Source: Methylotenera sp. L2L1 (GTDB lineage: Bacteria; Pseudomonadota; Gammaproteobacteria; Burkholderiales; Methylophilaceae). From it: DNA of 64,000 nt. Positions 10,164-19,108 of the stretch are shown here, one piece after another. Positions within the stretch are counted from its first letter, which is position 1. Each line of letters opens with the position of its first letter. The translations under genes were made by a program, and so were the position numbers. The stretch covers positions 2,170,001 through 2,234,000 of the forward strand of contig NZ_JQMG01000001.1 in the NCBI RefSeq assembly GCF_000744605.1, read 5' to 3'. Below the pieces are notes generated by a model. The model saw only the letters and a program-made list of their open reading frames with translations. It searched no databases and was not told where the DNA came from.

Positions 10164-10490
10164 TTCCAAAATAGCCCTAGAAGCGTAGCTTGTAGATAGC
10201 CTAAGCTATTCTTCTTGATGGCAAATCTATTTAAAACCTTATTCTATTCTCACCATCCAATCTTTAGAGTAGATTAAGGCTGCCGCTTAAAATCATCATA
10301 AGTTCAGCGCAAAGATATTGGTTTGCAAGCCATAGTTTACAAGTTTTAGTTTAATAAACCTTAGTTTAACAAGTCACTTATTTGCGCTATCATTGACTTG
10401 TGACTAAGAGATTTGTGATTAAATTCTTTTCATGCTTCATCTGTTGTTATTAATATAATTTGCTAGCCTAGTTTGGAGGTGATGCCGAAT
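10164..10490 (+). other. Intergenic region, 327 bp
   Basis: No convincing gene on either strand. The right half is AT-rich and has three spaced copies of TAGTTTA (about 10337-10372). A strong ribosome site, GGAGGTG, sits at 10475-10481 for the next gene. The promoter cannot be placed with confidence. Confidence 0.6.
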
Positions 10491-11270
10491 ATGAACAATC
10501 AGCTATCAATTAAAGGTATTTTATTTGATCTAGATGGTGTGCTTTATACCGGTGCCAGCCCCATAGACGGTGCAGTCGATACGATCAAAGCAATACGTGC
10601 TAGCGGTATGCCATGCCGTTTTGTTACAAATACCAGCACACTATCATTAGCCACGCTACACAAAAAAATCAATGCCTTAGGGTTTGACATCCCTGCAAGT
10701 GAACTCATCAGTGCGCCCCAAGCTACCTTACTTTATTTAAGGAAGCAACTTAACCCTGTATGCCGCTTATTATTAGCCGAGGATGTTAAAAGAGATTTTA
10801 ATGAGCTTCCGCAATCAGAGACCAACCCTGACTACATTGTGATTGGCGATATTGGTAATGCTTGGACTTATACGTTACTGAATGACGTTTTTAAGGCGCT
10901 GATGAATGGCGCTAAGCTCATTACCATCCATAAAAACAAATTTTGGCAAACCGAACAGGGCTTGCAAATGGATATAGGCGGTTTTGTCACGGCCCTGGAA
11001 TATGCAAGCGGTGTTAATGCGATGGTTATTGGTAAGCCATCTTCTGACTTTTTTCGCATTGCGCTTGACGATATGGGCTTGATGCCTTCAGAAGTGATGA
11101 TGGTGGGTGATGACATTGATGTGGATGTGGGCGGTGGGCAGAAAATTGGCCTGAAAGGGGTTTTAGTGAAAACGGGAAAATACCGCCAGAGCTATGCTGA
11201 TGTATCGTCAATTAAACCAGACTTTACTATAGATTCAGTCGCAAACTTATTGAGAGTTGTAGGGCTCTAA
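10491..11270 (+). CDS. HAD-superfamily phosphatase, subfamily IIA (LHPP/NagD-like)
   Basis: A cytoplasmic haloacid dehalogenase-type phosphatase. The 259-residue protein starts at the ATG spaced 9 bp from GGAGGTG; a TTG upstream is less likely. It has the catalytic motif FDLDGVLYTG, the threonine motif FVTNTSTLS, the lysine in IGKPS and the aspartates in VGDDIDVDVGG. The class IIA cap lies between motifs II and III. Similar proteins are annotated as phospholysine phosphohistidine pyrophosphate phosphatase-like; the real substrate is unknown. Confidence 0.88.
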   Translation: MNNQLSIKGILFDLDGVLYTGASPIDGAVDTIKAIRASGMPCRFVTNTSTLSLATLHKKINALGFDIPASELISAPQATLLYLRKQLNPVCRLLLAEDVKRDFNELPQSETNPDYIVIGDIGNAWTYTLLNDVFKALMNGAKLITIHKNKFWQTEQGLQMDIGGFVTALEYASGVNAMVIGKPSSDFFRIALDDMGLMPSEVMMVGDDIDVDVGGGQKIGLKGVLVKTGKYRQSYADVSSIKPDFTIDSVANLLRVVGL

Positions 11271-11337
11271 AGCTGGGCATTTAAAGACTTTTTATGTACG
11301 TGTCATCATCATTCAACCATTCAGCATGGAGTTTAAT

Positions 11338-11544
11338 ATGAATAACGATACCTTTAATATGAGCATTCGCCAGTTTTTAAAAATGGTAGGGATTAACTCC
11401 CAGAGAGAAATTGAGCAGGCTTTAGCGCAAGCATGTGCCAAGCGTGAGCTCGATGGCAACGAAAAGCTACCGGTAAAAATGACCCTAGCAATAGGTACAT
11501 TAAACCTTAATGTTAGTTTTGATGGCGTTGTTGAACTTAGTTAA
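11338..11544 (+). CDS. Small conserved protein (DUF6494-like)
   Basis: A 68-residue protein with the motif DTFNMSIRQFLKMVGINSQ followed by a helix rich in alanine and glutamate, then a beta-like ending (LNLNVSFDGVVELS). This matches, as I recall, a small proteobacterial family of unknown function (DUF6494). The ATG at 11338 is preferred because GGAG lies just upstream; the earlier in-frame ATG overlaps that site. It is 67 bp after the HAD gene and may share its transcript. Confidence 0.65.
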   Translation: MNNDTFNMSIRQFLKMVGINSQREIEQALAQACAKRELDGNEKLPVKMTLAIGTLNLNVSFDGVVELS

Positions 11545-11628
11545 TATAATCAATAGCTTATATATTTAAGTTAATTAATCACATTGAGATATTTTCTTGG
11601 TTAAGCTTATATTTAGTTAAGCTTCGGC

Positions 11629-11982
11629 TTATACGGTGGTGTGATTATCCACCAGCATATTTACTTTAGACGCCATAATAAAGTCATTTTCGTGCAGCCC
11701 ATTAATCTTATGGGTTTGAAAGACAACGCTACAGTAACCCCAACCAATGGTGATGTCTGGGTGGTGTCCTTCTTTTTCGCAAAGATCCCCGACTTGCTGC
11801 GCTAGTGCTAAGGCATCAATGAAGTTTTTGAATTTAAATGTTTTTTTGATCTTGGTGGCATCGTCTCGTAACTCCCATCCTGGCGCTGAAGACAGATATT
11901 GATTAGCCACTTCACCGGTCATAGGTGGAATACCACCTTGGCATGGTGTGCATTGCTTAGTGCTCAACTCTAGGCTGTCCAT
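11629..11982 (-). CDS. Pterin-4-alpha-carbinolamine dehydratase
   Basis: This enzyme dehydrates 4a-hydroxytetrahydrobiopterin, recycling the pterin cofactor of aromatic amino acid hydroxylases. The 117-residue protein has the family motif GHHPDI preceded by CEKE, and the W-G-Y-C-S-V segment typical of DCoH. The start at 11982 is preferred because AAGGAGA precedes it; an upstream in-frame ATG at 12006 has no ribosome site. No phenylalanine hydroxylase gene is in the window, so its partner is unknown. Confidence 0.92.
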   Translation of the reverse strand: MDSLELSTKQCTPCQGGIPPMTGEVANQYLSSAPGWELRDDATKIKKTFKFKNFIDALALAQQVGDLCEKEGHHPDITIGWGYCSVVFQTHKINGLHENDFIMASKVNMLVDNHTTV

Positions 11983-12218
11983 GGAATTAATCTCCTTAAT
12001 CATCATTTAACATACAAAGTGTACGACAATTTTAAATTAAGTTAGTTTTAACCTAGGTTTAAGTCAATAACAAGGCAATGGAACTTATGTGAGATTTAAT
12101 AAGTCCCAATTTATATTAGATAGCATCTCTGCGTGCTATAAAGATTAACAGTAAACCTAAATGGTTTGACTAGGAGTATGATTTAGAGAGTTCTTAATCA
12201 GCAAGTGGTGGCATTTAT

Positions 12219-13664
12219 ATGACTACTACCAAACAATTAAATGAGCTAATTAACCGTGAATATCAGCACGGTTTCTACACTCAGCTAGAAGCTGACACGA
12301 TACCGCTTGGTCTAAACGAAGATACTATCAGACTTATTTCAGCTAAAAAAAACGAGCCAGAATTTATGCTGGAATGGCGGCTGAAAGCTTACCAGCATTG
12401 GTTAACGCTTTCTGAACCACGATGGGCTAATCTACATTGGTCGCCAATTGATTATCAAAATGCTTATTATTATTCAGCCCCTAAATCAGAGAAAAATGGC
12501 CCGCGTGACTTGTCAGAAATTGACCCTGAGCTATTACGTACATACGAAAAATTAGGCATTCCATTAAAAGAGCAGCAGATGCTGGCAGGTGTGGCAGTTG
12601 ATGCTGTATTTGATAGCGTTTCTGTCGCAACGACCTTTAAACATAAGCTCTCTACGCTCGGTATTATTTTTTGCCCATTTTCTGAGGCAGTACAAAAACA
12701 CCCAGATTTAGTACAGCAATATCTAGGCTCAGTGGTGCCTTATACCGATAACTTCTTTGCAAGCCTTAATTCCGCTGTATTTAGTGATGGGTCGTTTTGT
12801 TATATTCCACCCTGTGTGCGTTGCCCAATGGAGCTTTCTACTTACTTTAGGATTAATGCAAAGAATACAGGTCAGTTTGAGCGCACGCTTATTATTGCAG
12901 ACAAAGATGCTTATGTCAGCTACCTAGAAGGCTGCACTGCGCCAATGAGAGATGAGCACCAATTACACGCGGCGGTGGTAGAGCTAATTGCTCTAGAAGG
13001 TGCGCGTATCAAATATGCCACTGTTCAAAACTGGTACCCTGGCGATAAAGAGGGTAAAGGTGGTATTTATAACTTTGTGACGAAGCGTGGTGATTGCCGT
13101 GGTGATAAATCACATATTTCATGGACTCAGGTAGAGACTGGCTCGGCGATTACTTGGAAGTATCCAAGTGTGATTTTACGTGGTAATGGTTCAGTGGGTG
13201 AGTTTTACTCTGTTGCTTTAACCAACAATCATCAGCAGGCTGACACAGGCACCAAGATGATTCATATTGGACGTGACACCAAAAGCACGGTGCTCTCTAA
13301 AGGAATTAGTGCCGGTTATGGTCAAAATACATATCGTGGGCTGATTAAGGTGCTATCAGGCGCAGACAATGCGCGTAACTATACACAATGTGACTCGCTA
13401 TTATTGGGCGAGCACTGTGGTGCGCATACGTTTCCATATATTGAGGTAAAGAACTCAAGTGCAAAGGTTGAGCATGAAGCCTCAACCTCACGTATTGGTG
13501 AAGACCAGTTGTTTTATTGCACACAGCGCGGGATATCGCCTGAAAATGCAGTCTCAATGATTGTCAGCGGTTTTTGTAAGGCCGTATTTCAAGAGCTGCC
13601 AATGGAGTTTGCTGTGGAAGCACAGAAATTACTGGGTGTTAGCTTAGAGGGCAGTACAGGTTAG
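12219..13664 (+). CDS. sufB: Fe-S cluster assembly scaffold SufB
   Basis: SufB is the scaffold subunit of the SufBCD complex on which Fe-S clusters are built. The 481-residue protein shows the N-terminal SufB region ([15 protein letters not shown]), the segment [12 protein letters not shown], the core beta-helix with SYLEGCTAP, and the conserved cysteine-glutamate region near the end. It is the first gene of a compact operon; sufC follows after 10 bp. There is no IscR or other regulator gene upstream. Confidence 0.98.
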   Translation: MTTTKQLNELINREYQHGFYTQLEADTIPLGLNEDTIRLISAKKNEPEFMLEWRLKAYQHWLTLSEPRWANLHWSPIDYQNAYYYSAPKSEKNGPRDLSEIDPELLRTYEKLGIPLKEQQMLAGVAVDAVFDSVSVATTFKHKLSTLGIIFCPFSEAVQKHPDLVQQYLGSVVPYTDNFFASLNSAVFSDGSFCYIPPCVRCPMELSTYFRINAKNTGQFERTLIIADKDAYVSYLEGCTAPMRDEHQLHAAVVELIALEGARIKYATVQNWYPGDKEGKGGIYNFVTKRGDCRGDKSHISWTQVETGSAITWKYPSVILRGNGSVGEFYSVALTNNHQQADTGTKMIHIGRDTKSTVLSKGISAGYGQNTYRGLIKVLSGADNARNYTQCDSLLLGEHCGAHTFPYIEVKNSSAKVEHEASTSRIGEDQLFYCTQRGISPENAVSMIVSGFCKAVFQELPMEFAVEAQKLLGVSLEGSTG

Positions 13665-13674
13665 GAGAATGATA

Positions 13675-14439
13675 ATGCTGTCTATTAAAAACCTGCACGT
13701 GAGCATTGATGGAAAAGAAATATTGCGAGGCATTAACCTTGAAGTAAAAGCAGGGGAAGTGCATGCCATTATGGGCCCTAACGCTTCTGGAAAGAGCACA
13801 CTGGCTCAGTTCTTAGCTGGTCGAGAAATGTACGAGGTAACTGCCGGAAGCGTGCATTATCATGGGCGAGACTTATTGGCCATGTCACCAGAGCACAGGG
13901 CGTGTGAGGGTGTGTTTTTAGCTTTTCAGTATCCAGTTGAAATACCTGGGGTTAGCAATGCGCTGTTTCTTAAAACCGCATTAAACGCAATACGCAAATA
14001 TCATAGCTTGCCAGAACTTGATGCGATGGATTTTTTAAAACTAGTCCGCGAGCGAATGAAGCGGGTAGGCATGGACGAAGCACTACTGTTACGCGCAGTG
14101 AATGAAGGCTTTTCTGGAGGTGAAAAGAAACGTAATGAGATTTTACAGCTGAATGTGTTGCAGCCAAAACTAGCTATTCTTGATGAAACAGACTCTGGAC
14201 TTGATATCGATGCACTAAAACTTGTTGCTGATGGCGTGAACGATATGCGTGGGCCTGACCGAGCCATTATCCTTGTGACCCATTACCAGCGATTATTAGA
14301 CTACATTGTGCCAGATGCTGTGCATGTACTATCACAGGGATGTATTGTTAAATCGGGTGGTGCTGACTTGGCTAAAGATCTGGAGCGGCATGGATACAAT
14401 TGGGTTGAAACTGGAGATTTAATCAAGAAAATCGCTTAG
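13675..14439 (+). CDS. sufC: Fe-S cluster assembly ATPase SufC
   Basis: SufC is the ABC-type ATPase that drives SufBCD. The 254-residue protein has the Walker A motif GPNASGKST, the signature FSGGEKKR, Walker B LAILDETDSGLD and the switch histidine in LVTHYQ. The ATG at 13675 has TAGGAG at a normal 7-bp spacing; another ATG 6 bases upstream is too close to the ribosome site. It is between sufB and sufD. Confidence 0.98.
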   Translation: MLSIKNLHVSIDGKEILRGINLEVKAGEVHAIMGPNASGKSTLAQFLAGREMYEVTAGSVHYHGRDLLAMSPEHRACEGVFLAFQYPVEIPGVSNALFLKTALNAIRKYHSLPELDAMDFLKLVRERMKRVGMDEALLLRAVNEGFSGGEKKRNEILQLNVLQPKLAILDETDSGLDIDALKLVADGVNDMRGPDRAIILVTHYQRLLDYIVPDAVHVLSQGCIVKSGGADLAKDLERHGYNWVETGDLIKKIA

Positions 14440-14448
14440 GGGGCATCA

Positions 14449-15777
14449 ATGCATGTGCAACCACTATCTTGGCAGAACATTGAGCTATCGTTAGTGCCTG
14501 ATGCGTTAGCAGGGCATGACGCGCCATGGGTGTTGGCCGCAAGGCAGGCTGCATTCAAACGTTTTGCAGAGCATGGCTTTCCCACTAAGCGTGAGGAAGA
14601 GTGGAAGTATACTGATGTGTCGCTGATTAGTAAGCGCGGTACGCTGGCACCTGACAATATCCCACCAGATGCATCATCATCGGCAAAATTACTTGCATGG
14701 GCATTGTCTGGTGAAGGCATGCATTTAATGGTGTTTGTGAATGGTCATTTTGATTCTGAACTATCTACGATTGATGACTTACCTGATGGTGTGCAATTAA
14801 GCAGCCTAGCTGACATGCTGGATAGTGACGCTGCTCTTCCTGAGTTGTTATTTGATCAGCAACATGAACATACTATTTTTGCGGCACTGAACAATGCTTT
14901 TGTGACAGACGGTGCTGTGCTGAACATCGCACCAGATACCGTGTTGGAAACGCCAATCTATCTTTTGCTGATTGCTAGCGGGCATGGTGTAGCGATTTAT
15001 CCACGCATTATCGTGATGGCAGGAGAAAACTCTAGTGCCACTGTGATTGAACACTACATGGGCACACTCGATGCGCATAATTTCACCAACGTAATCACAC
15101 AAATCAACCTAGGCGCTGGCGCAAAAATAGAACATTGCAAACTTATCCAAGAGGGGCCTGCGGCTTCCCATATTGCTGGGGTTCACGCAGAGCAATCAAA
15201 AGATAGCATCTTTACTTCTAGATCATTTGTATTTGGTGGTCGCTTAGTGAGAAACGACATTACCTCTAGCTTGAATGAAGCTGGATGTTTATGCACTTTT
15301 GATGGTCTATACCTGTTAGACGATAAGCAGCATGTAGATCATCACACGCGTATTGACCACATAGCACCATACTGCACTAGCCGTGAATACTATCGTGGCG
15401 TGCTGGATGGAGAGTCTAGAGGCGTTTTTAACGGTAAAGTCATTGTTCATCATGGTGCTAATAAAACAGATGCTCATCAGACTAACCATAATTTACTACT
15501 CTCTAAACAAGCTGAAATAGATACTAAGCCACAGCTTGAGATTTTTGCAGATGACGTGAAGTGTACGCATGGGGCAACTGTTGGGCAGTTAAGTGAAGAT
15601 GGTCTATTTTATTTACGCTCTCGTGGCCTAGATGCCGATACGGCGCGTTCAGTGCTGATTTACGGCTTTGCTAATGACATCATCAACAGAATAAAAATAC
15701 CGTACTTACGCACACGTATTGAACATCTTCTGTTAGACCGTTTGCCTCAAGGTGAAATGATCAAGGAGTTGCTATGA
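14449..15777 (+). CDS. sufD: Fe-S cluster assembly protein SufD
   Basis: SufD forms the heterodimer with SufB and helps load iron. The 442-residue protein has the N-terminal helical region (REEEWKYTDVSLI), the beta-helix core and the conserved C-terminal histidine region with HHTRIDHIAPYC and HQTNHNLLLS. Its stop codon overlaps the sufS start by 4 bp (ATGA), implying translational coupling. Confidence 0.97.
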   Translation: MHVQPLSWQNIELSLVPDALAGHDAPWVLAARQAAFKRFAEHGFPTKREEEWKYTDVSLISKRGTLAPDNIPPDASSSAKLLAWALSGEGMHLMVFVNGHFDSELSTIDDLPDGVQLSSLADMLDSDAALPELLFDQQHEHTIFAALNNAFVTDGAVLNIAPDTVLETPIYLLLIASGHGVAIYPRIIVMAGENSSATVIEHYMGTLDAHNFTNVITQINLGAGAKIEHCKLIQEGPAASHIAGVHAEQSKDSIFTSRSFVFGGRLVRNDITSSLNEAGCLCTFDGLYLLDDKQHVDHHTRIDHIAPYCTSREYYRGVLDGESRGVFNGKVIVHHGANKTDAHQTNHNLLLSKQAEIDTKPQLEIFADDVKCTHGATVGQLSEDGLFYLRSRGLDADTARSVLIYGFANDIINRIKIPYLRTRIEHLLLDRLPQGEMIKELL

Positions 15778-17057
15778 AAATAGGTGAGCCTAAAATGAAC
15801 ACCAATGCACATAGCACGCTTGAGTCAGACATTAAAAATCACCTTAATGTACAACGCTGGCGGCATGATTTTCCTATACTGCAAACACGCCTATACGGAA
15901 AGCCACTCGTTTATTTGGATAACGCAGCCACCACACAAAAGCCGTATACCGTGATTGAGGCAGAAAATCACTATTACCGTTACGATAACGCAAATGTGCA
16001 TCGCGGCATCCATACATTAAGTCAGCGCGCGACAGAAGCATTTGAGTATGCGAGAGTGGCACTACAACACTTAATTAACGCCCAATACGCACATGAAATA
16101 ATATTTGTACGTGGCACGACGGAAGCCATTAACCTAGTTGCCCAAAGCTATGGCCGCAGTAGATTTAAAGCTGATGATGAGATTATTATCAGTGGCATGG
16201 AACATCACTCCAATATTGTGCCTTGGCAGATGCTATGCCAACAGACAGGCGCCATTCTACGTGTGATACCAGTAGATGATGCTGGTGAGTTAGACCTTAA
16301 CACTTATGAGGCATTACTTTGCGATCGTACCAAGCTTGTGGCAATAACACATGTATCCAATACACTGGGTACGATTAACCCTGTAAAAAAAATGATTGAT
16401 GCCGCACATTCCCATCATGTTCCTGTATTGCTTGATGGCGCACAAGCGGTTGCACATTTACCTGTCGATGTTCAAGACCTAGACTGTGATTTCTACGCGT
16501 TCTCCAGCCATAAATTATATGGACCAACCGGCATTGGCGTGCTATATGGAAAGTCTGCACTTTTAGATGAGATGCCGCCGTATCAAGGGGGAGGGGATAT
16601 GATTAGCTCAGTCAGCTTTGAGGCCACCACCTACAACAAGTTACCCTATAAATTTGAAGCTGGCACACCTAATATTGCAGGGGTGATTGGTGTTAGTGCT
16701 GCGGTAAATTATCTGAACAACATTGGTTTTTCTGCACTTGTAGCGCATGAGCAAGCGCTATTAAGCTATGCCACCCAATTAATCTCTGAAATTCCAGGGT
16801 TACGCATCATTGGTAATGCATCAAATAAAACAGGTATTTTGTCATTTGTATTGCAAGGCCTTCACCCACACGACATTGGTACTTTTCTTGATAGACAAGG
16901 CATCGCGGTGCGTACAGGTCACCATTGCACGATGCCGCTCATGGCGCGTTTTGGTGTTCCTGCAACCGTAAGAGCCTCATTTGCGCTGTACAACACTGTC
17001 AGTGAAATAGATAAATTGGCAGAGGCTATTTATCAAGTGAAGGAGGTGTTCAAATAA
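15774..17057 (+). CDS. sufS: SufS-type cysteine desulfurase
   Basis: SufS takes sulfur from cysteine as a persulfide for cluster assembly, using PLP. The 427-residue protein has YLDNAATTQKP near the N-terminus, the PLP lysine in SSHKLYGPTG and the active cysteine in RTGHHCTMPLM. Start: the ATG overlapping sufD's stop has AAGGAG in front; an ATG 21 bases later (MNTNAHST) also has a possible site. The gene continues directly into sufU (1-bp overlap). Confidence 0.97.
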   Translation: MKIGEPKMNTNAHSTLESDIKNHLNVQRWRHDFPILQTRLYGKPLVYLDNAATTQKPYTVIEAENHYYRYDNANVHRGIHTLSQRATEAFEYARVALQHLINAQYAHEIIFVRGTTEAINLVAQSYGRSRFKADDEIIISGMEHHSNIVPWQMLCQQTGAILRVIPVDDAGELDLNTYEALLCDRTKLVAITHVSNTLGTINPVKKMIDAAHSHHVPVLLDGAQAVAHLPVDVQDLDCDFYAFSSHKLYGPTGIGVLYGKSALLDEMPPYQGGGDMISSVSFEATTYNKLPYKFEAGTPNIAGVIGVSAAVNYLNNIGFSALVAHEQALLSYATQLISEIPGLRIIGNASNKTGILSFVLQGLHPHDIGTFLDRQGIAVRTGHHCTMPLMARFGVPATVRASFALYNTVSEIDKLAEAIYQVKEVFK

Positions 17058-17497
17058 TGAATGACCTTCGAGAACTTTACCAAGACCTAATCTTTGACCA
17101 TTATCGCCAACCTCGAAACTACGGGCCGTTAGAACACGCAAACCGCAAGGCTGAAGGCTACAACCCGCTGTGTGGAGATAAAATATCACTCGCCATGATA
17201 GTGAAAGACGGCGTCATTCATGATATTCGTTTTGAAGGAGTCGGTTGTGCTATTTCTACAGCATCGGCTTCGCTGATGACTGAGTCACTCAAAGGCAAGA
17301 GTGAAGGAGAAGCACTAGCGATACTAAAAGATTTTCAGGCACTAGTGACTGGTGTTGCTGTACCTGATGAGATGGGAAAGCTTACCGTGTTGGCTGGCGT
17401 GCAAGCCTTTCCGCAGCGTGTTAAATGTGCAACGCTGGCATGGCGTACGATGCAAGCTGCACTGAAGAACATGACTGAACCAGTTTCTACAGAATGA
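17057..17497 (+). CDS. sufU: SufU-type sulfur carrier/scaffold
   Basis: SufU receives the persulfide sulfur from SufS. The 146-residue IscU-fold protein has the zinc ligands YNPLCGD, GVGCAIS and KCATLAW, the SufU-type layout, and the segment STASASLMTE. The operon therefore uses SufU in place of the SufE of enterobacteria. Its position after sufS, overlapping by 1 bp, supports this. Confidence 0.95.
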   Translation: MNDLRELYQDLIFDHYRQPRNYGPLEHANRKAEGYNPLCGDKISLAMIVKDGVIHDIRFEGVGCAISTASASLMTESLKGKSEGEALAILKDFQALVTGVAVPDEMGKLTVLAGVQAFPQRVKCATLAWRTMQAALKNMTEPVSTE

Positions 17498-17518
17498 AAT
17501 AGATTGTGAGTAAACGCT

Positions 17519-17878
17519 ATGTTTGACTGGAAAAAATTTGCAGATCAGCAACAGCAAAACCAACCACCAAGCAAACAAGAGCTTGAGTCTAGACTAGTTG
17601 AAATGCTACGGACAATATATGACCCAGAGCTTCCTGTGAACATATACGACCTTGGCTTAGTCTATCAACTTGAGACAGAAGCATCAGGAAAAGTTAACGT
17701 TACTATGACGCTTACTACGCCCAACTGTCCAGTGGCACAAAGCTTTCCAGAAACAGTAAAAGAAACATTGCTATGTGTCCCCGGGGTTAATGCCGTGGAA
17801 GTGACGCTAGTGTGGGATCCACCATGGAGCCGAGACAACATGTCTGAAGCCGCAAAACTGCAGCTTGGCATGCTTTAG
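17519..17878 (+). CDS. sufT: SufT, DUF59/MIP18-family Fe-S assembly factor
   Basis: SufT is a maturation factor for some Fe-S proteins under iron demand. The 119-residue protein carries the MIP18 core YDPELPVNIYDLGLVY and TTPNCPVAQSFPE with the conserved cysteine, preceded by a glutamine-rich extension near the N-terminus. It sits 21 bp after sufU in the same direction, the usual place for sufT in SUF operons. Confidence 0.9.
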   Translation: MFDWKKFADQQQQNQPPSKQELESRLVEMLRTIYDPELPVNIYDLGLVYQLETEASGKVNVTMTLTTPNCPVAQSFPETVKETLLCVPGVNAVEVTLVWDPPWSRDNMSEAAKLQLGML

Positions 17879-17888
17879 GAGATAAATC

Positions 17889-18218
17889 ATGAGTGACTGG
17901 ATAGATGTAGCCGCGATAGAAGACTTTCCATCAGGTACTTATCGCACAGTGGAGACTGATGATGTGTCTATTGCAATTTTCAATATTAATGGCCGTTATT
18001 ATGCAATTGAGAACAAATGTACTCATGAGGACGCAACGTTATCTGATGGAAAGCTAGATCATGACGAAATTATTTGCCCATTGCATGGTGCGCGCTTTTC
18101 ACTATTAACAGGAGAGGCTTTATCAGCACCAGCTTATGAAAACCTACGTACATTCCCAGTGAGAATTAATAACGGCTGGCTGGAAGTAGACACCGAAGCT
18201 CAGTGGAATACTGCATAA
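17889..18218 (+). CDS. Rieske-type [2Fe-2S] ferredoxin
   Basis: A 109-residue soluble Rieske protein, similar to the ferredoxin subunits of non-haem-iron dioxygenases. The two ligand motifs are visible: CTH near residues 38-40 (KCTHEDATLSDG) and CPLH near residues 58-61 (ICPLHGARF). It starts 10 bp after sufT with AGGAG, so it is transcribed with the suf genes; its partner is unknown. Rieske proteins at the end of SUF operons are found elsewhere, perhaps as electron donors for assembly. Confidence 0.93.
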   Translation: MSDWIDVAAIEDFPSGTYRTVETDDVSIAIFNINGRYYAIENKCTHEDATLSDGKLDHDEIICPLHGARFSLLTGEALSAPAYENLRTFPVRINNGWLEVDTEAQWNTA

Positions 18219-18366
18219 GTTAAAAATTAAAATAGTAAAGTAGTATAACTATTTAAGAGAAGTACTTGAATTTTAATGAATTAGTGCGTAAATTACATAG
18301 AAGCAACATAAGATTTAGAGTTAACGATACATAAGCTAATAACCAATTTTTTGGGAGGGTAGTTTC

Positions 18367-18948
18367 ATGAGTCTTTTAAATTTATTCTGGATGTTCTTTG
18401 TACCAACAAAAGGATGGCGCCATCTGGTACAGCGTAAGTATTCTATGCATAGGCTTTATTTATTGCATGTTGTGCCAATGTCGTTAATTCCCCCACTTTT
18501 CATCTACTGTGCCGCAGGTCAATACGCTGGTGATTTACTTCCTGTATTATCCGATTCAAAACTATTACTAGTAGCACTAATTCTGTTTGTTGTAGAGTTA
18601 GCTGCTGTCCCCGTGATGGCATTAATTATCAGACAACTTGCTGAGGTCGCGGAAATTCACCCGACATACCATCAGGCATTCACATTAGCAGCTGTAGCAC
18701 CCACGCCTTTATGGCTAGCCCCAATAGTGCTTTTGATTCCTGATATGTCAGTCAATTTAATCGTGCTAACAATGGCGTTAATGGCCACTGTCGGGTTTAT
18801 CTATTATGGAGTTCCTGCTGTGTTTCATATAAAAGAGCGTGGTCATGCCATTCTTTTATTTGGCGCTGTGATGACTGCTGGTGTTATCGGCTGGGCGCTT
18901 TTAATGGTTGTGACCTTGGTAGTATTGGGAAGTGTGCAAAACCTATAG
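18367..18948 (+). CDS. Yip1-family multi-spanning membrane protein
   Basis: A 193-residue protein with about five membrane helices. The start has GGGAGGGTAGTTTC before the ATG. The N-terminal segment with PTKGWRHLV and the pattern of helices fit the bacterial Yip1 (DUF1282-type) family, whose role is unknown. It lies 148 bp after the Rieske gene and 160 bp before the BNR protein, probably as its own transcription unit. Confidence 0.75.
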   Translation: MSLLNLFWMFFVPTKGWRHLVQRKYSMHRLYLLHVVPMSLIPPLFIYCAAGQYAGDLLPVLSDSKLLLVALILFVVELAAVPVMALIIRQLAEVAEIHPTYHQAFTLAAVAPTPLWLAPIVLLIPDMSVNLIVLTMALMATVGFIYYGVPAVFHIKERGHAILLFGAVMTAGVIGWALLMVVTLVVLGSVQNL

Positions 18949-19108
18949 TAATAGCATAAAGAGGCGCGTAATAGCGTAGGGCAGTTGCCAATCGTTACGC
19001 TGCCTCGGCGTTGCATTTTTTGCCGCTATTTTCGCGTAACTTTGAAATCACTCACTTATAGTTTGTAAAAATAAGTAGTGTAGGGGCTATATATTAGAGG
19101 TGAGTTGA

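Noticed and set aside
10337-10372. Short repeat array (TAGTTTA x3) as a CRISPR-like or binding array
   Set aside because: Units are only 7 bp in an AT-rich region with uneven spacing; chance is sufficient to explain them.
12140-12200. IscR-type operator before sufB
   Set aside because: TTGACTAGGAGTAT resembles only half of the known motif and the other half is not present.
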